Shown: positions 1 to 11,056, counted from the stretch's first letter. The stretch is DNA of 64,000 nucleotides from Ashinkailepas kermadecensis (GCA_034440615.1 JAOTOM010003155.1:62001-126000); one strand, 5' to 3'. The notes: a model not told the origin generated them from the letters alone. Numbers and translations are program-made.

Positions 1-390
1 AACGGTTGACCCGCACAGACTGACCAGTCAAATGACAGTCTGAGTGCGCTCTTCCAGTACGTGTTCAGAAAGCGACAGCATGGCACCATTAACGCATACT
101 CACATGCCACAGGGCGAGATTTATAGTAGGATTAAAAATACTGCATCACGTCCAATAGTAGCACTCAGGATACGGTACAGTCAGAGGTATTATTTATCAC
201 CGCCAGATGTTGAGCAAGACTTACATCGTCACAGCACTGCCAGGTGCGCCGGTAAATTTCGCGTCTTCTTTGGCCAGTTCTCTACCGCCCTTTGATACCA
301 GGCCACTGCTCGCACACATGTTGCCTGCTGCAAAGGCTACCCCAGCACTTTTGCAGCTGATTCGTCACCATCTGACCTTCATCTGGCCTG
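1..390. other. single-copy flank, no gene seen
   Basis: Mixed-composition sequence with only short open frames and no recognisable domain, RNA gene or repeat. It ends where the first minisatellite begins. Confidence 0.5.
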
Positions 391-1220
391 TCTGACCACT
401 GTCCGGTTCGCCTGACCACTGTCCGGTCCGTTGACTACTGTCCGGTCCGCCTGACCACTGTCCGGTCCGTCTGACCACTGTCCGGTCCGCCTGACCACTG
501 TCCGGTCCGTCTGACCACTGTCCGGTCCGCCTGACCACTGTCCGGTCCGTCTGACCACTGTCCGGTCCGTTGACTACTGTCCGGTCCGTCTGACCACTGT
601 CCGGTCCGCCTGACCACTGTCCGGTCCGTTGATCACTGTCCGGTCCGTCTGACCACTGTCCGGTCCGTTGATCACTGTCCGGTCCATCTGACCACTGTCC
701 GGTCCGTCTGACCACTGTCCGGTCCGTCTGACCACTGTCCGGTCCGTCTGACCACTGTCCGGTCCGTTGATCACTGTCCGGTCCATCTGACCACTGTCCG
801 GTCCGTCTGACCACTGTCCGGTCCGTCTGACCACTGTCCGGTCCGTCTGACCACTGTCCGGTCCGTTGACCACTGTCCGGTCCGTTGACCACTGTCCGGT
901 CCGTCTGACCACTGTCCGGTCCGTCTGACCACTGTCCGGTCCGTCTGACCACTGTCCGGTCCGTCTGACCACTGTCCGGTCCGCCTGACCACTGTCCGGT
1001 CCGTCTGACCACTGTCCGGTCCGTCTGACCACTGTCCGGTCCGTCTGACCACTGTCCGGTCCGTTGACCACTGTCCGGTCCGTCTGACCACTGTCCGGTC
1101 CGTCTGACCACTGTCCGGTCCGTCTGACCACTGTCCGGTCCGTTGATCACTGTCCGGTCCGTTGATCACTGTCCGGTCCGCCTGACCTCTATCCGGTCCG
1201 TTGACCACTGTCCGGTCCGT
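391..1220. repeat. 20-bp minisatellite, about 42 copies
   Basis: Head-to-tail copies of CTGACCACTGTCCGGTCCGT, mixed with 19-bp copies that start TTGA. Variants (CGCC for CGTC, TTGATCAC for TTGACCAC, one CTCTATCC near the end) are scattered, and 19-bp and 20-bp units alternate. Because 20 is not a multiple of three, all frames read the same cycling peptide on the minus strand, giving open frames up to 261 codons. These are artefacts of a stop-free unit and not evidence of a gene. Confidence 0.97.
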
Positions 1221-1940
1221 TTCGAGTGTGGTGACCACTCATAGTCATCACACTCTGGCACACCGAATCCCAATGAATTAGGCATCAGTGGAAGGAGAGG
1301 GGAAACAGATACCGTGCGGGACCAAGTCCAAAATCATTGGAGAGACAGTAGAAGGGAAAGAGGAGAGACACGATGTAATACTTACCCCTACGGCGACCCA
1401 AACGTTGAGTCGTTTTTCATAGCAGATTCCGATATTGTCACTAAATAGATAATCTTCCCCCTGATAAAGATGCTTGCTTTCGTCGAACACCACTCGCCGC
1501 GCCATGTCCCGGACATTATTCAGATGATTTTACCGCTACCAACCATCGCCACAAACTAGACATGAATAACCTCAGTCATTGGACTTGACCGGCTGCAGAG
1601 AATCGGCACCTCCGTCCACCTAGCGGCGAGACTGGCAGAAATCCAGCGCCTATCAAACCTTCAGGCAGAGAGGACGAGAGTTCGAACAGATAAAGCTTGC
1701 GACGCTCACTCTCGACCGTCCGCATCATGTTTTGCATTCCTTTACTAGTCCTTCATCACAGTTCGTGGCTTATTTCATGTCCCGGAAGAACAGCATTCCC
1801 ACCTCCTCATGTATCAACTGCTCCATCTCCTCTGTCCCGTCTTCCATGCCGACGACGAAGTGAATAAGTTCCCCACCTTCAACCTCACGCCTGCACCAGG
1901 TCTGTGCCGACACCGTTTGGCAGTCACCGCTGCAGACGCC
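1221..1940. other. single-copy interval, nothing recognised
   Basis: Short open frames on both strands; none resembles a known protein. No tandem repeat longer than two units was seen. Confidence 0.45.
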
Positions 1941-1949
1941 TCCACGGGC

Positions 1950-2330
1950 CGTGCCGACAGCGAGTGTCGCGTGTGGGCCACAGCGCCGCGACATTCCTCC
2001 CGTAATTGTACCGGTCGTACAGCATCCCCCGCCACTGATGTGCAGCGACGGACACGATCTCCAGGCTGCAAAAACGAGGCGGCCCGCCTACGTGCCGCTG
2101 CCGCCGGCCGCCTCATTACAACATATAAAAATCGCCCGCCAAGTGATAGATGGCTGATGACTTGCAGTGTCGGCCCGTCTGCCGTCAAAGACGGCGGCCC
2201 GCCGCCACAGAGGCTGCCGGCTTCGCTGCAACACTGAGTGACGCTGTGTGGTCCACCGCGGAAGCAGCGCGGTCAGTAGCGTAGGATTAGAGATGAGGGC
2301 GGGGGAGCGGCAGGCGCCTCCCAGCACTGG
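1950..2330. promoter_or_regulatory. GC-rich island, candidate regulatory DNA
   Basis: This is a CpG-rich block with isolated homeodomain-type cores: TAATTG at 2003-2008 and CATTACA near 2113. TGATAGATGG at 2144-2153 fits the TGATNNATGG form of a Hox/Exd composite site. Overlapping open frames exist in several frames, as expected of GC-rich DNA, but none looks like a conserved domain. Regulatory function is inferred from motif content alone. Confidence 0.25.
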
Positions 2331-2657
2331 ATGAGTCTTAAATCAACCCTGCACTATCTGATGCTGGACTGAATATCATCGCACAGTTTTGATCACGAGG
2401 TAATGGACGTACCGTCGCGCCGCGTGCGACTCACTTGCATTTTATGTACACACGACGAAAACGAAATCACTGACATGGTCGTGCAAAGCGTATTTTTAGT
2501 CTAACTTTCTGGCTCTACTCTTTTCGGATGATGTATTTTTGTTTTTACTCTGCATGCAGTTTGTTATGCAGACGACGGTAGGGCTGAGGCTAACCTTCGT
2601 CTCGGCTCCATTGCCGGTCACCGTCGACCTCCAGCATAAGTGTCAATTGGCGCCATG
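2331..2657. other. single-copy interval, nothing recognised
   Basis: Moderately AT-rich DNA without repeat or coding signal. Confidence 0.45.
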
Positions 2658-2860
2658 ATTAGGTGACCGCGAGTGTGGGACCTGGTGTGTTGGGACCGTG
2701 TTGACCGTGGGTGTGAGACCTGGTGTGTTGGGACCGTGGTGACCGTGAGTGTTGGACCTGGTGTGTTGGGACAGTGGTGACCGTGAATGTGGTGTGTTGG
2801 GACCGTGGTGACCGTGAGTGTGGGACTTGGTGTGTTGGGACCGTGGTGACCGTGATTAGG
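2658..2860. repeat. 38-bp minisatellite, about 5 copies
   Basis: Direct copies of a G/T-rich unit that reads GTGACCGTGAGTGTGGGACC followed by TGGTGTGTTGGGACCGTG. One copy is internally deleted to about 31 bp. GATTAGG occurs at both edges of the array. Confidence 0.9.
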
Positions 2861-4265
2861 GAACCTGGTGCCCACTGTTCCATCTCAGTCAAGCGATAAT
2901 TTCAGTACAGTGGTGACACAATTATAAAGTTTACAACGGCATAGACTCGCTGCGCGCTGGCTTAGTGGGACAAATGTGGTGTCGGACTTCCTAATTTAGG
3001 TTTATTCTCACTGTTCGCTGGCAATCATTCTTGTTTTGTACAAGGCAATTCTTCTTGGTGGCTCCTGTTATATCAAAGTGATTTATACTGGGAAACACTT
3101 GCATTCTTCCAATCACATGAGATGATTCTCCCGTGTTGCAAATATGGCTGAATATTCCAGGTGGGTTGGGGGAGGGGTTAGGGGTTCTGGACCCCTCTGG
3201 TTTGGTACCCTGCTGATGCATATTTGTCATTTCTCCCTATTTAATATGAAAATATGTCTTGCAAATAAGGATTTCGACCCCTGGCTTCGTGGGAGATCTC
3301 GTTATTCGACCCCTGGTTATAAATCGTCATCATACTTAGACCACACACTGTAGCTATTTTTCCCAGAGTCTGAATGCACATGGCGACGTCTCTGTAGCTT
3401 CTTGTAAGCAGGAAGCCACCATCGGTATGGAATAGAGATGCTATCTTGAATGATCTTTGGAGACCCAGGTTCGCTTCTTGAAGCTTGTCAGTAATGATGA
3501 TTGTTGTCATGAAGAGTGGTGTTGTGGAACTGCCGCGGCCTTGTCGCACGCGCTGCATGACACCTCTATGGTTGTGTGTGTCTTCTGATTGCAATTCCTG
3601 CCACTAAGCTAGAAATGGGCTATGACATTGATAATAATTGGATAGATTTTGTATGTTTTCATAGCACATACCGATTAGGTCTCTCCGGTTCACAGAGTCA
3701 AACGTGTTTTGGAAATCTATTGAGATTCCGTACAGTTTTTGGCTCAGGCTGTATGCTTCTTCGAAGCAGTGTTTCATAATGAATGGGCTATCTAGTGTTC
3801 TTCATTTTGGTATGAAGCCGGGCCTCACAGTATGTCAGTGAGCAGCCCGCAATATTTTAGATGTTGTTTAATACAAAAAATCCCATGAATAGTCCGAGTC
3901 AAATGAGTTTCGCAAACAGAACGAGAGACGGAATTAGAACATTACAATTGGCAAACATCAGCAGAAGGCTTCTGTGAATCCCTGATAGGTAATTGGAATA
4001 TCATGGCGAAATCGAATTCCTTTTTCTAACCGTAAAATAGCGCCTGATCTCTCCCAATTCAAGAGGAGACAACTACAAGACCCAATAACACGAGTAGCAA
4101 AGCGCGTTTTTTTTGGTAGTAGTGTATGCAGTGTATGTAGTGGTATGTTGTGTTTACACTGTTTGTTTCTTTGTAGTGTATGTAATGCTTACACTACGCT
4201 ATTACAGCGCTACGCTACAGAACGAGATATTTTCAAGTGAAGACCGACATTAAAAGAAGCAATAG
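2861..4265. other. AT-rich single-copy interval
   Basis: About 1.4 kb with no recognisable gene. It holds a short duplicated ATTTCGACCCCTGG/ATTCGACCCCTGG pair near 3270-3317 and a run of TGTA-rich low-complexity DNA at 4110-4180. The longest open frame (117 codons, minus strand, 3241-3594) has no recognisable features. Confidence 0.45.
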
Positions 4266-4675
4266 CCTCACTGTGTCCGATTCATGTTGTATATGCCCTC
4301 GCTGGTAGCAACAACAGCCTCACTATGTCTGATTCATGTTGTGTATGCCCTCGCTGGTAGCAACAATAGCCTCACTATGGCTGATTCATATTGTGCATGC
4401 CCTCACTGGTAACAACAACCTCACTATGTCTGATTCATTTTGTGTATGCCCTCATTGGTAACAACAGCCTCACTATGTCTGATTCACATTGTGCATGCCC
4501 TCGTTGGTAGCAACAACAGCCTCACTATGGCTGATTCATGTTGTGCATGCCCTCGCTGGTAGCAACAACAGCCTCACTATGGCTGATTCATGTTGTGCAT
4601 GCCCTCGCTGGTAGCAACAACAGCCTCACTATGGCTGATTCATGTTGTGCATGCCCTCGCTGGTGGTAGCAATTC
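4266..4675. repeat. 49-52-bp minisatellite, 8 copies
   Basis: Direct repeats whose unit contains GCCTCACTATGGCTGATTCA, GTTGTGCATGCCCTCGCTGG and TAGCAACAACA. Successive spacings are 52, 49, 49, 52, 52 and 52 bp, because two copies lack three bases in the AACAACA tract. Confidence 0.93.
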
Positions 4676-5227
4676 CGTATGTTGGAGACTTCAGACTACG
4701 GCTGCAGCACGGCGGCAGATGAGGACATGATAACAATAAGACAACATTTTGCAAGCAGGTCATAGAGTGACATAGGTGTGTGAAGGTAGCGGAACGCGTT
4801 AGTCCTACAAGCTTCCACTGCAGCTGGTAGTGTGAATTCAAAGCTTCCACTGCAATTGGTAGTGCGATTTAAAATCGGCAGTGCGATAGGCAGCATGTTA
4901 GCACTTTAGCACACATAGCATTACGCTCCGATTAAATCAAGTGCTAATTTTCTTTTTCTTGCGTACCTTAGCACAAATGAGCATATTATTAATGTGGACA
5001 AATGACACACATGGTATTCACACATCGCCTGAATACAACTTGTATTTGCCCATTGACACGTCGCACATGGGTTTGTAGCACCATATGACTCGGTTAGTTA
5101 TCACGGAAGACTGACTGTGAACGGCCTCCGTCCAACTGGTATGTCCGAGCTGCTTCCGAGCGTATGTGTTAACATTGTGCCTATTATGCTTAGTGGTGTC
5201 CCAACCTTTGTGGGACCTTCGCACAAT
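4676..5227. other. single-copy interval with a short duplication
   Basis: Contains a two-copy AGCTTCCACTGCA block near 4808-4855. GTTAACATTGTGC at about 5169 recurs at about 5276, so the DNA either side of the first hairpin is partly duplicated. No gene seen. Confidence 0.45.
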
Positions 5228-5266
5228 AGTTGGGATATGTTATCACAATGTTAGCATATCCCAACT
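5228..5266. other. 12-bp perfect inverted repeat
   Basis: AGTTGGGATATG at 5228-5239 is the exact reverse complement of CATATCCCAACT at 5255-5266, with a 15-base loop. It lies 20 bp upstream of a much longer hairpin. Confidence 0.9.
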
Positions 5267-5285
5267 AGAGACATGTTAACATTGT

Positions 5286-5348
5286 GCATTTTAGTGGTTG
5301 GTAAGGATAACTGCTTGGCACAGTTATCCTTACCAACCACTGAAATGC
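5286..5348. other. 28-bp near-perfect hairpin, miRNA-precursor-sized
   Basis: The arms 5286-5313 and 5321-5348 are reverse complements over 28 bp. The only discrepancy would be a U-G wobble in RNA, and the loop is 7 bases (CTTGGCA). Size fits a small-RNA precursor, but conserved pre-miRNAs usually have bulges. A recent snap-back duplication or a foldback element is an equally good explanation. Confidence 0.85.
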
Positions 5349-5376
5349 TTACTACATCCTGTCCTCACCAACAACT

Positions 5377-5640
5377 CCTGCTGTCCTCATTAGGTACTAC
5401 TACTGTCCTTACCAACTACTACTGTTGTCCCTACCAACTACTACTGTTGTCCTTACCAACTAACAATGTTGCCTTTATTGACTATTACTGTTGTCTTTAC
5501 TAACCATTACTGTTGTCCTTAACAACTACTACAATCGTCCTTATTAACTACTACTGTTGTCCCTACTAACTACTACTGTTGTCCTTACCTACTACTACTG
5601 CTGTCCTTACCAACTACTAGTGTTATCCTTACTACTAACC
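5377..5640. repeat. 22-24-bp degenerate minisatellite
   Basis: About 11 copies of an ACTACTACTGTTGTCCTTACC-like unit with many substitutions. It begins about 30 bp after the 28-bp hairpin, whose right arm contains the same CCTTACCAAC core. Confidence 0.85.
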
Positions 5641-6149
5641 ATATGGAAGGTAAAGGTTAATCATAAAATTATGAGGTAATATGCAAACCTTATAACATTC
5701 TCGTTTATATTAAACATGTCTCTTGTTGGTACTTCCGTCTTTCGGTTGGGATTTTTGTTCACACAACTATGTGGTTAATTTAAACATCTCAAAGCCAAGT
5801 CAATGTTCATGCTTCACAGATAAACTCCGCCTCATGAATTGAACTACAAAATGCTTACTACATGCTGGCAGAGAGATGGCGAAGGCAATCTCCCATTGAG
5901 GAAAACATTGTTGACATTTACCGTACAAATCCAGCTGCGTTTGTATTGTGATTATGCTTAAGACCTCCAGAAACATGATGCTTGTTATCGCTCAGCCATC
6001 TAGTAAATCCTCTATTCTGGCCAACACGATGGCAGTTATCCCCCAGACATCCAGTAAGTCCTCTATTCTGGCTAACTTCCTAACTATCGTCGCATTCCTG
6101 CACATCCTGGCTGCTTTGCTATATCCTGTGAATAACTGCACTACAGCAG
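5641..6149. other. AT-rich interval, nothing recognised
   Basis: Contains a two-copy block of about 60 bp around 5995-6085 (CTAGTAAATCCTCTATTCTGG and a variant). No gene seen. Confidence 0.45.
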
Positions 6150-6333
6150 GTTCTCCTAACCACACTCCACCGAGCTAATCCTCCAGCTGTGAAGCTCACC
6201 TGATCAGTAGGCTCTCCTAATCCCACTCCACCGAGCCAACCCTCCAGCTGCGAAGTTCACCTGATCAGCAGACTCTCCTAATCCCACTCCACAGGACTAA
6301 CCCTCCAGCTGCGGAGCTCACCTGATTTGGGTA
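6150..6333. repeat. 61-bp minisatellite, 3 copies
   Basis: TCTCCTAA recurs at 6152, 6213 and 6274, exactly 61 bp apart. Each unit continues through CCACTCCACCGAG and CCTCCAGCTG to CTCACCTGATC. Confidence 0.93.
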
Positions 6334-6439
6334 GAGCATCCGACGTCGGTCGAAGTTAAGGCGATTGTAATTATGCATTCCATAATTGCAATTCATCGTA
6401 TCCCACATTCACGGGCGTCGCCACAGGGACAGTCAGCTC

Positions 6440-6795
6440 TTCCGGTGCCGGTCACAGCCAGCCCCTGTGGCGCCGGTCACAGCCAGCCCCTGCTGTGGCA
6501 CCGGTCACAGCCAGTCCCTGCTGTGGCACCGGTCACAGCCAGCCCCTGCGGCGTCGGTTACAGCCAGTCCCTGCTGTGGCACCGGTCACAGCCAGTCCTT
6601 CCGGCACCGGTCACAGCCAGCCCCTGCTGTGGCACCGGTCACAGCCAGCCCCTGCTGTGGCACCGGTCACAGCCAGCCCTTCCGGCGCCGGTCACAGCCA
6701 GCCCCTGCTGTGGCACCGGTCACAGCCAGTCCCTCCGGCACCGGTCACAGCCAGCCCCTGCGGCGCCGGTCACAGCCAGCCCCTGCGGCGACGGC
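6440..6795. repeat. 24-27-bp minisatellite, about 14 copies
   Basis: The unit is ACCGGTCACAGCCAGCCC plus CTGCTGTGGC, and the optional TGC triplet gives 24- or 27-bp forms. Period differences are multiples of three, so plus-strand frames stay open and translate to cycling TGHSQPLLWHRS-type peptides. These frames are not regarded as genes. Confidence 0.95.
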
Positions 6796-6916
6796 CACAC
6801 TCGCTCGCTGGGCCGGCTGTCCCGTCTATGTCGGAGTTGATGCAGCTGCAAGGCTGCGACACGATCGGCACCGACAGCCGACGATGGCCGGTCGCCGGCA
6901 GATGTGGGCGATTCAA
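6796..6916. other. GC-rich linker between two repeats
   Basis: Short CpG-rich sequence linking the 27-bp array to the CCA tract. No specific element recognised. Confidence 0.4.
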
Positions 6917-7013
6917 ACCACCACTACCACCACTACTACCACCACCACTACCACCACCACCACCACCGCCACCACCACCACCAGCACCACCACCGCCGCC
7001 GCTGCCGCCACTA
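6917..7013. repeat. imperfect (CCA)n/(CCG)n microsatellite
   Basis: About 97 bp of CCA triplets with TAC and CCG interruptions. It would encode poly-T/H/P on the plus strand and poly-G on the minus strand. Confidence 0.95.
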
Positions 7014-7330
7014 CCCGCCACTACACCGCACGGCCCGTCAGCGTACGTCAGCCTGTCCTCGACCAGCAGTTGCCAGCTGCCAGCTGCCAGTTGCCACGTC
7101 CAGCCCGCAGCCCGCCGCGGCACCGACAGATCGCCGACGTCGACGTCGGATCGTCGCTACCGACGCGGTGAGAGATAATGCGCACTGTGAGTCGGCGCGG
7201 TCCGAGCCGGCGGTCGGCGGATAAACAGACGGCTCGGGAAATAGACAGGCGTTGAGGCCCTGAAATAGCTGCGCCATATCCGCCACAGGCGCGCCACATC
7301 CGCCACAGCCAACCACAGCCCACCACAATA
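7014..7330. other. GC-rich island with short repeats
   Basis: CpG-rich. It includes a threefold CAGCTGC run near 7070-7093 and a CGCCACATCCGCCACAG duplication near 7270-7310. Several overlapping open frames, none convincing. Confidence 0.4.
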
Positions 7331-7789
7331 GCGCCGCTCTGCCTACTGGCTGCCCACAGTCACTAATGACCCGAGTCTGTCAACCGTGTACCGGATGCCA
7401 ATCGTCTCCAGTATTCTTCTAGCTGTTGAGGATTGGCAGCATCCCTGACTGCCCAGAAGCTTAAAGAGAGATGGAGCAGCTCTGCTGTCCGAGAAGTAAT
7501 GCACTTCGATTCGGCAGTGTCACATGTATGTACGTCTGGATGCCACTTTTGTCTCGTGAGCTGAGAATGCCCTCACATGCCGCGGGTTACATTATTGGAA
7601 ATGTGCGTAATAAGAGCTGATACTACATGTACGTACTGCGTCGAACAGGGCATCACGCGGTTCCATGGATCTCCAGCGCATGCTATAGCATAATACGCTA
7701 TGAAACAAGGCAACCGAAATGTCCAGAACAAATTCCTCTTGGTGTGTGCCGATCAGCTACCAAGCAGCTGTATATATGTTGACTGACAG
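7331..7789. other. single-copy interval, nothing recognised
   Basis: Mixed composition; no repeat, RNA gene or coding signal recognised. Confidence 0.45.
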
Positions 7790-7913
7790 CCACTGACACG
7801 GAGCAGCGGGCCCGGCGTACTGCTGCAACCGCGTAACGGCAGAGGCTGGCGCCACTGACACTGAGCACGCGGGCCCGGCGTACCGCAGCAGCCGCGTAAC
7901 GGCAGAGGCTGGC
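7790..7913. repeat. tandem duplication of about 62 bp
   Basis: Two adjacent copies containing CGGGCCCGGCGTAC and CGCGTAACGGCAGAGGCTGG, differing at a handful of positions. Confidence 0.9.
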
Positions 7914-8240
7914 GCGCTCCAGACGAGCAGTGGGCGCCGCCGCCTCCTAATGCACCCGTGCCACAATGGCTGCACCATTAGACTCGCAGCTCGGCGCGCC
8001 GGCGGCCGGCCGATCGTGTCCGACATCACAACACAGAGCACAACAGTCCAATCTGCGGCCGCAACGATCGCCTCTCCGATCGGCACGCCAGAGGGCGCGT
8101 GACGTGACGTGACGCGCCTCGCCGCACGTCACGTCCAGTGGCGCGAGAACCAGTTGCGGCTGATGACAATATGAGTGGCGCTCCTGCCGGCAGCGCGCCG
8201 CATGCTTCTGGCGCCGCGCGAGACGGCGTCGGTCGCACTT
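7914..8240. promoter_or_regulatory. CpG-rich block with GTGAC repeats and a foldback
   Basis: Very CpG-rich. At 8098-8114 GTGAC is repeated, and ACGTCACGT about 20 bp downstream is complementary to ACGTGACGT, giving a short foldback near 8103-8134. The CACGTC/GTGACG words resemble bZIP or bHLH half sites. A regulatory role is only a guess. Confidence 0.22.
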
Positions 8241-8342
8241 TGCGTATTTGTGGTGTATTTGTGGTGTATTTGTGATGTATGTATGGTGTATTTTTGGTGT
8301 ATTTGTGGTGTATTTGTGGTGTATTTGTGGTGTATTTGTGAT
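8241..8342. repeat. 11-bp minisatellite, about 9 copies
   Basis: Direct copies of TGTATTTGTGG with one TGTATGTATGG variant and one TTTTTGG variant. Strong G/T strand bias. Confidence 0.95.
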
Positions 8343-8354
8343 TGGGTTGTCTCA

Positions 8355-8570
8355 AGTGGTGACATTCGGAGCCACATTGACATGCGACCAACCACAAGTC
8401 GCTGAAGCCGCAGCCACGCAAACCGCAGGAGGGGAGGTCTCCACTGAAGCCCCGGGATCTTCAAGGTATTTGTTGGACATGGCTTGGTGCTGTTTCTGTT
8501 TTTTGAAGACGCTCGCATGCCGTAGATGACGAACTTCAATGAAAGGGACGAGCTTGTCCCAGAAGATGTA
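8355..8570 (-). pseudogene. possible protein-coding remnant, unidentified
   Basis: The minus-strand frame between stops at 8571-8573 and 8352-8354 is open for 72 codons and reads more like protein than its surroundings. It starts YIFWDKLVPFIEVRHLRHAS and then passes a lysine/glutamine-rich stretch. The WDKLVPFI segment is vaguely like the end of a MADF-type DNA-binding domain, but no diagnostic set of residues is present. There is no start ATG near the frame's beginning and no clear splice sites. It may be a decayed gene or transposon fragment, or chance. Confidence 0.12.
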
Positions 8571-8573
8571 CTA

Positions 8574-8863
8574 AAGATATACAATGTGCTCTCCATGCCC
8601 AACCCAGCTGAGATCCTATAGTGAACATCATGCCACTTGGTTGATCTTAATTGACCAGCCTGAGACCTCGAAGTGCCCCACAATCCAGCTGCCCAATAGA
8701 CAACTTTAGGGGTGGCAAGGCAGTTACTTTTGATAAAAGAGTCATTCAAATAATGATAACAAAAAGGGAATGTGTCATCCGCTTGATGGCGGCATATTTA
8801 CTGCAGTATTTTTCATCCCTTGGTTACGTGTGTGGTTCCTTGAGGAGGTAATACAAAACGCAA
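8574..8863. other. single-copy interval, nothing recognised
   Basis: Mixed sequence between the possible coding remnant and the 51-bp repeat; no feature recognised. Confidence 0.4.
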
Positions 8864-9020
8864 GGCTTGGACCTGTGAAAGTTTTTCTTCCGCTAGGGCC
8901 CATTTACATATGGCGGCTTGGACCTGTAGGAAGTTCTCTTCCGGTGGTGCCCAGTGGCATATGGCGGCTTGGACCTGTGATTATTTCTTGTCCGGTGATG
9001 CTCAGTTGGAAATGGTGGCT
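8864..9020. repeat. 51-bp tandem repeat, 3 copies
   Basis: GGCTTGGACCTGT recurs at 8864, 8915 and 8966. Each unit ends with a GGTGCCCAGT-like block and CATATGGC. Copies are about 70-80% identical by eye. Confidence 0.85.
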
Positions 9021-10009
9021 TCGTTCACCTCGTTTCCACGGTAAATACTTTTTGCGCTACAATAGCACCTACACCATGGAAAATAATCAAGTAAGCATCC
9101 CCGACGACATATAGGGCAAATGCATGGTGTTTTGACTAATATTGAAACTAATTTAGTTACTGCATACGCATAATGCTTGCCTGACATAGCAAGAGAGTGC
9201 CGGCTGGAAGAGCACACCGGGCAACATCGGCATCGAGTTCTTCATGATATCACAAGTATTCTTTATCTAATTTCTAAAGACGTATTGTCATTGTTTATTG
9301 CTTCCATTTTACATTTAATGAACTCGAATAATTATTTTTCCCACAAGATACACGAACAAGCATATTCAATGCTTTAAAATCTAGAAGCTGGGTGATATGC
9401 AAATACATCATCGAGAGATATTATGAGTAAACCTTAATCGCATTTCCGACATCCCAGTTCACACAGAACCTGTTTTTTTTCGTAATCGTAAATAACACGA
9501 ACCGGACCGCATGAATAGCACGCATTCTTTGTATATGTGACTGTATAACTATGACAAGAGAATAACCGATTTCATTAATTACTTTGTGGTCAAAAGACAT
9601 TAGGAATGTGAACGATGGTGAAACTTGGCGGTCTCTGTCTGCGAGAATCGCAGACTCGTGGTCGAAAAGTGGAAGTTCCGTACAGTGGTGTGTCGTCCTT
9701 TCAGAAGGTATCGTGCCACGGGAACTGGTGACAAGAGGCCAGCAATTTAGTCAGGTGAGTAGTTTGCCTGCAGCCAGTTTATCACTTCGCTATTGTCGTG
9801 GTCAAGTCGCTGAGAACTCGTGCTGTAGTTGTTTGACAATCAAGACACGCGCGTCTTTTGGTGACGAGCCAAATGTAGAAATAAATTCCGAACCACACAA
9901 ATGGAACTAGAACTATACAACAGGCAATCGCTCGGGACATCAATATTGTACTTTTGGTGACCATCAGATAGGTTTAGTGGTTCGTCCAGATGGCTCTGGG
10001 TCAGTCACC
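9021..10009. other. AT-rich single-copy interval
   Basis: About 1 kb. A CAG|GTGAGT splice-donor-like site lies at 9754/9755, preceded by an acceptor-like CGTCCTTTCAG ending at 9704. The 50-nt interval between them is open in one frame but has no recognisable homology, so it is not called as an exon. No repeats seen. Confidence 0.4.
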
Positions 10010-10240
10010 AGCCGGAACAGACTAAGGACAGCTGAAAGCCGAGCTGTCGGTAATGGAGTCGGAGACGGTGCAGTCGGAGGTTGGACCTATCAGAGGCCAT
10101 CTCGCCGCCGGCCCCACAGTCCCGACGCCTGTTTCCATGGCGGCGTGCTTGTACGATACCGCCGTCAGTCCGGTCCACGGCGCCACACAATGGCCGACAT
10201 AAATTGGATAGTCATCGGCGGCAATTAGTTCCGGCTCCGT
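10010..10240. promoter_or_regulatory. GC-rich island with CAATTA core
   Basis: CpG-rich block ending in GGCGGCAATTAGTTCC (CAATTA at 10222-10227), also containing GCCGACATAAATTGGATAG. The combination resembles other islands in the window. Function unknown. Confidence 0.22.
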
Positions 10241-10507
10241 AATAGCATCCCAAAGCTACAGACTCCTCGACACACAGGTCCTGGGTCGTCCCATGGACAG
10301 TTCATCCCTGAACGAGTTTACGCCACAGTTGGCCGAACGCCGCAGCGCGATTTGGGCATCGATGTCGGCGCCGGCCACCTTTCGGTCCGACGACAGCTTC
10401 CGACCAGCCGTCTACAGCCCCCGACCAGCCGTCTACAACCTCCGTGCGGAGCAGCAACACTCCAACGTCAAAAAGCATCGCAGCAGGTGATGCATCAAAT
10501 GTGAGAG
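10241..10507. other. single-copy GC-rich interval
   Basis: Contains a short CGACCAGCCGTCTACA duplication near 10400-10435. Otherwise unremarkable. Confidence 0.4.
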
Positions 10508-10757
10508 GGCCAGCCATGTCGGTGGTTAGGCTGGTGCGGCCGGCGGGTGACCACCGTGCCTGGCTTGGCCAGCCATGTCGGTGGTTAGGCTGGTGGGCCG
10601 CCGGTGACCACGGTGCCTGTCTTGGCCAGCCATGTCGATGGTTAGGCTGGTGCGGCCGGCGGGTGACTGTCTGTCTTGGCCAGCCATGTCGGTGGTTAGG
10701 CTGGTGGGCCGGCGGGTGGGCACCATGCCTGTCTTGGCCAGCCATGCGTGGCTGACC
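10508..10757. repeat. 54-59-bp minisatellite, about 4.5 copies
   Basis: GGCCAGCCATGTCGGTGGTT starts at 10508, 10567, 10624 and 10678, with a partial copy at 10736. Spacings vary because the GCGGGTGACC segment is trimmed differently in each copy. Confidence 0.92.
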
Positions 10758-10917
10758 ATGGTTCGCTCCGACGACGATGTAAGTGAATCGTCACGCTGGC
10801 TGCCGACCGGTGGCGACAGTCGACACGACGGCATAGCTGGCGTTTTGAGCGCAGGTCGAGGTCGGCAAAGTTGGCAGCAATCGAAGCGCCTTATCGCTGC
10901 CCGACTGATGCTGGTTA
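10758..10917. other. short GC-rich linker
   Basis: CpG-rich sequence between two minisatellites; no element recognised. Confidence 0.4.
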
Positions 10918-11056
10918 GCAACCAATTACAGCACAGCAGCTGCATACCGACACCTAATGTCATCAACCAATTACAGCAGAGCAGCTGCATACCGACACCT
11001 AATGTCATCAACCAATTACAGCAGAGCAGCTGCATACCGACACCTAATGTCATCAA
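10918..11056. repeat. 45-bp minisatellite, 3 copies
   Basis: Three nearly identical copies of AACCAATTACAGCAGAGCAG followed by CTGCATACCGACACCTAATG and TCATC. Each unit contains CCAATTAC (homeodomain-type core) and the GCAGCTGC palindrome (E-box). The 45-bp period keeps open frames on both strands; no gene is inferred. Confidence 0.97.

Noticed and set aside
391..1220. CRISPR array
   Set aside because: Units are contiguous with no unique spacers, and the genome is clearly eukaryotic; the same applies to every other array here.
365..1238. Open frames up to 261 codons on the minus strand as genes
   Set aside because: All arise from the 20-bp stop-free repeat and read the same peptide in different registers; no non-repetitive coding part is attached.
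9705..9754. 50-nt exon between splice-like sites
   Set aside because: Only one frame is open, the length is not a multiple of three, and such pairs occur by chance at this density.
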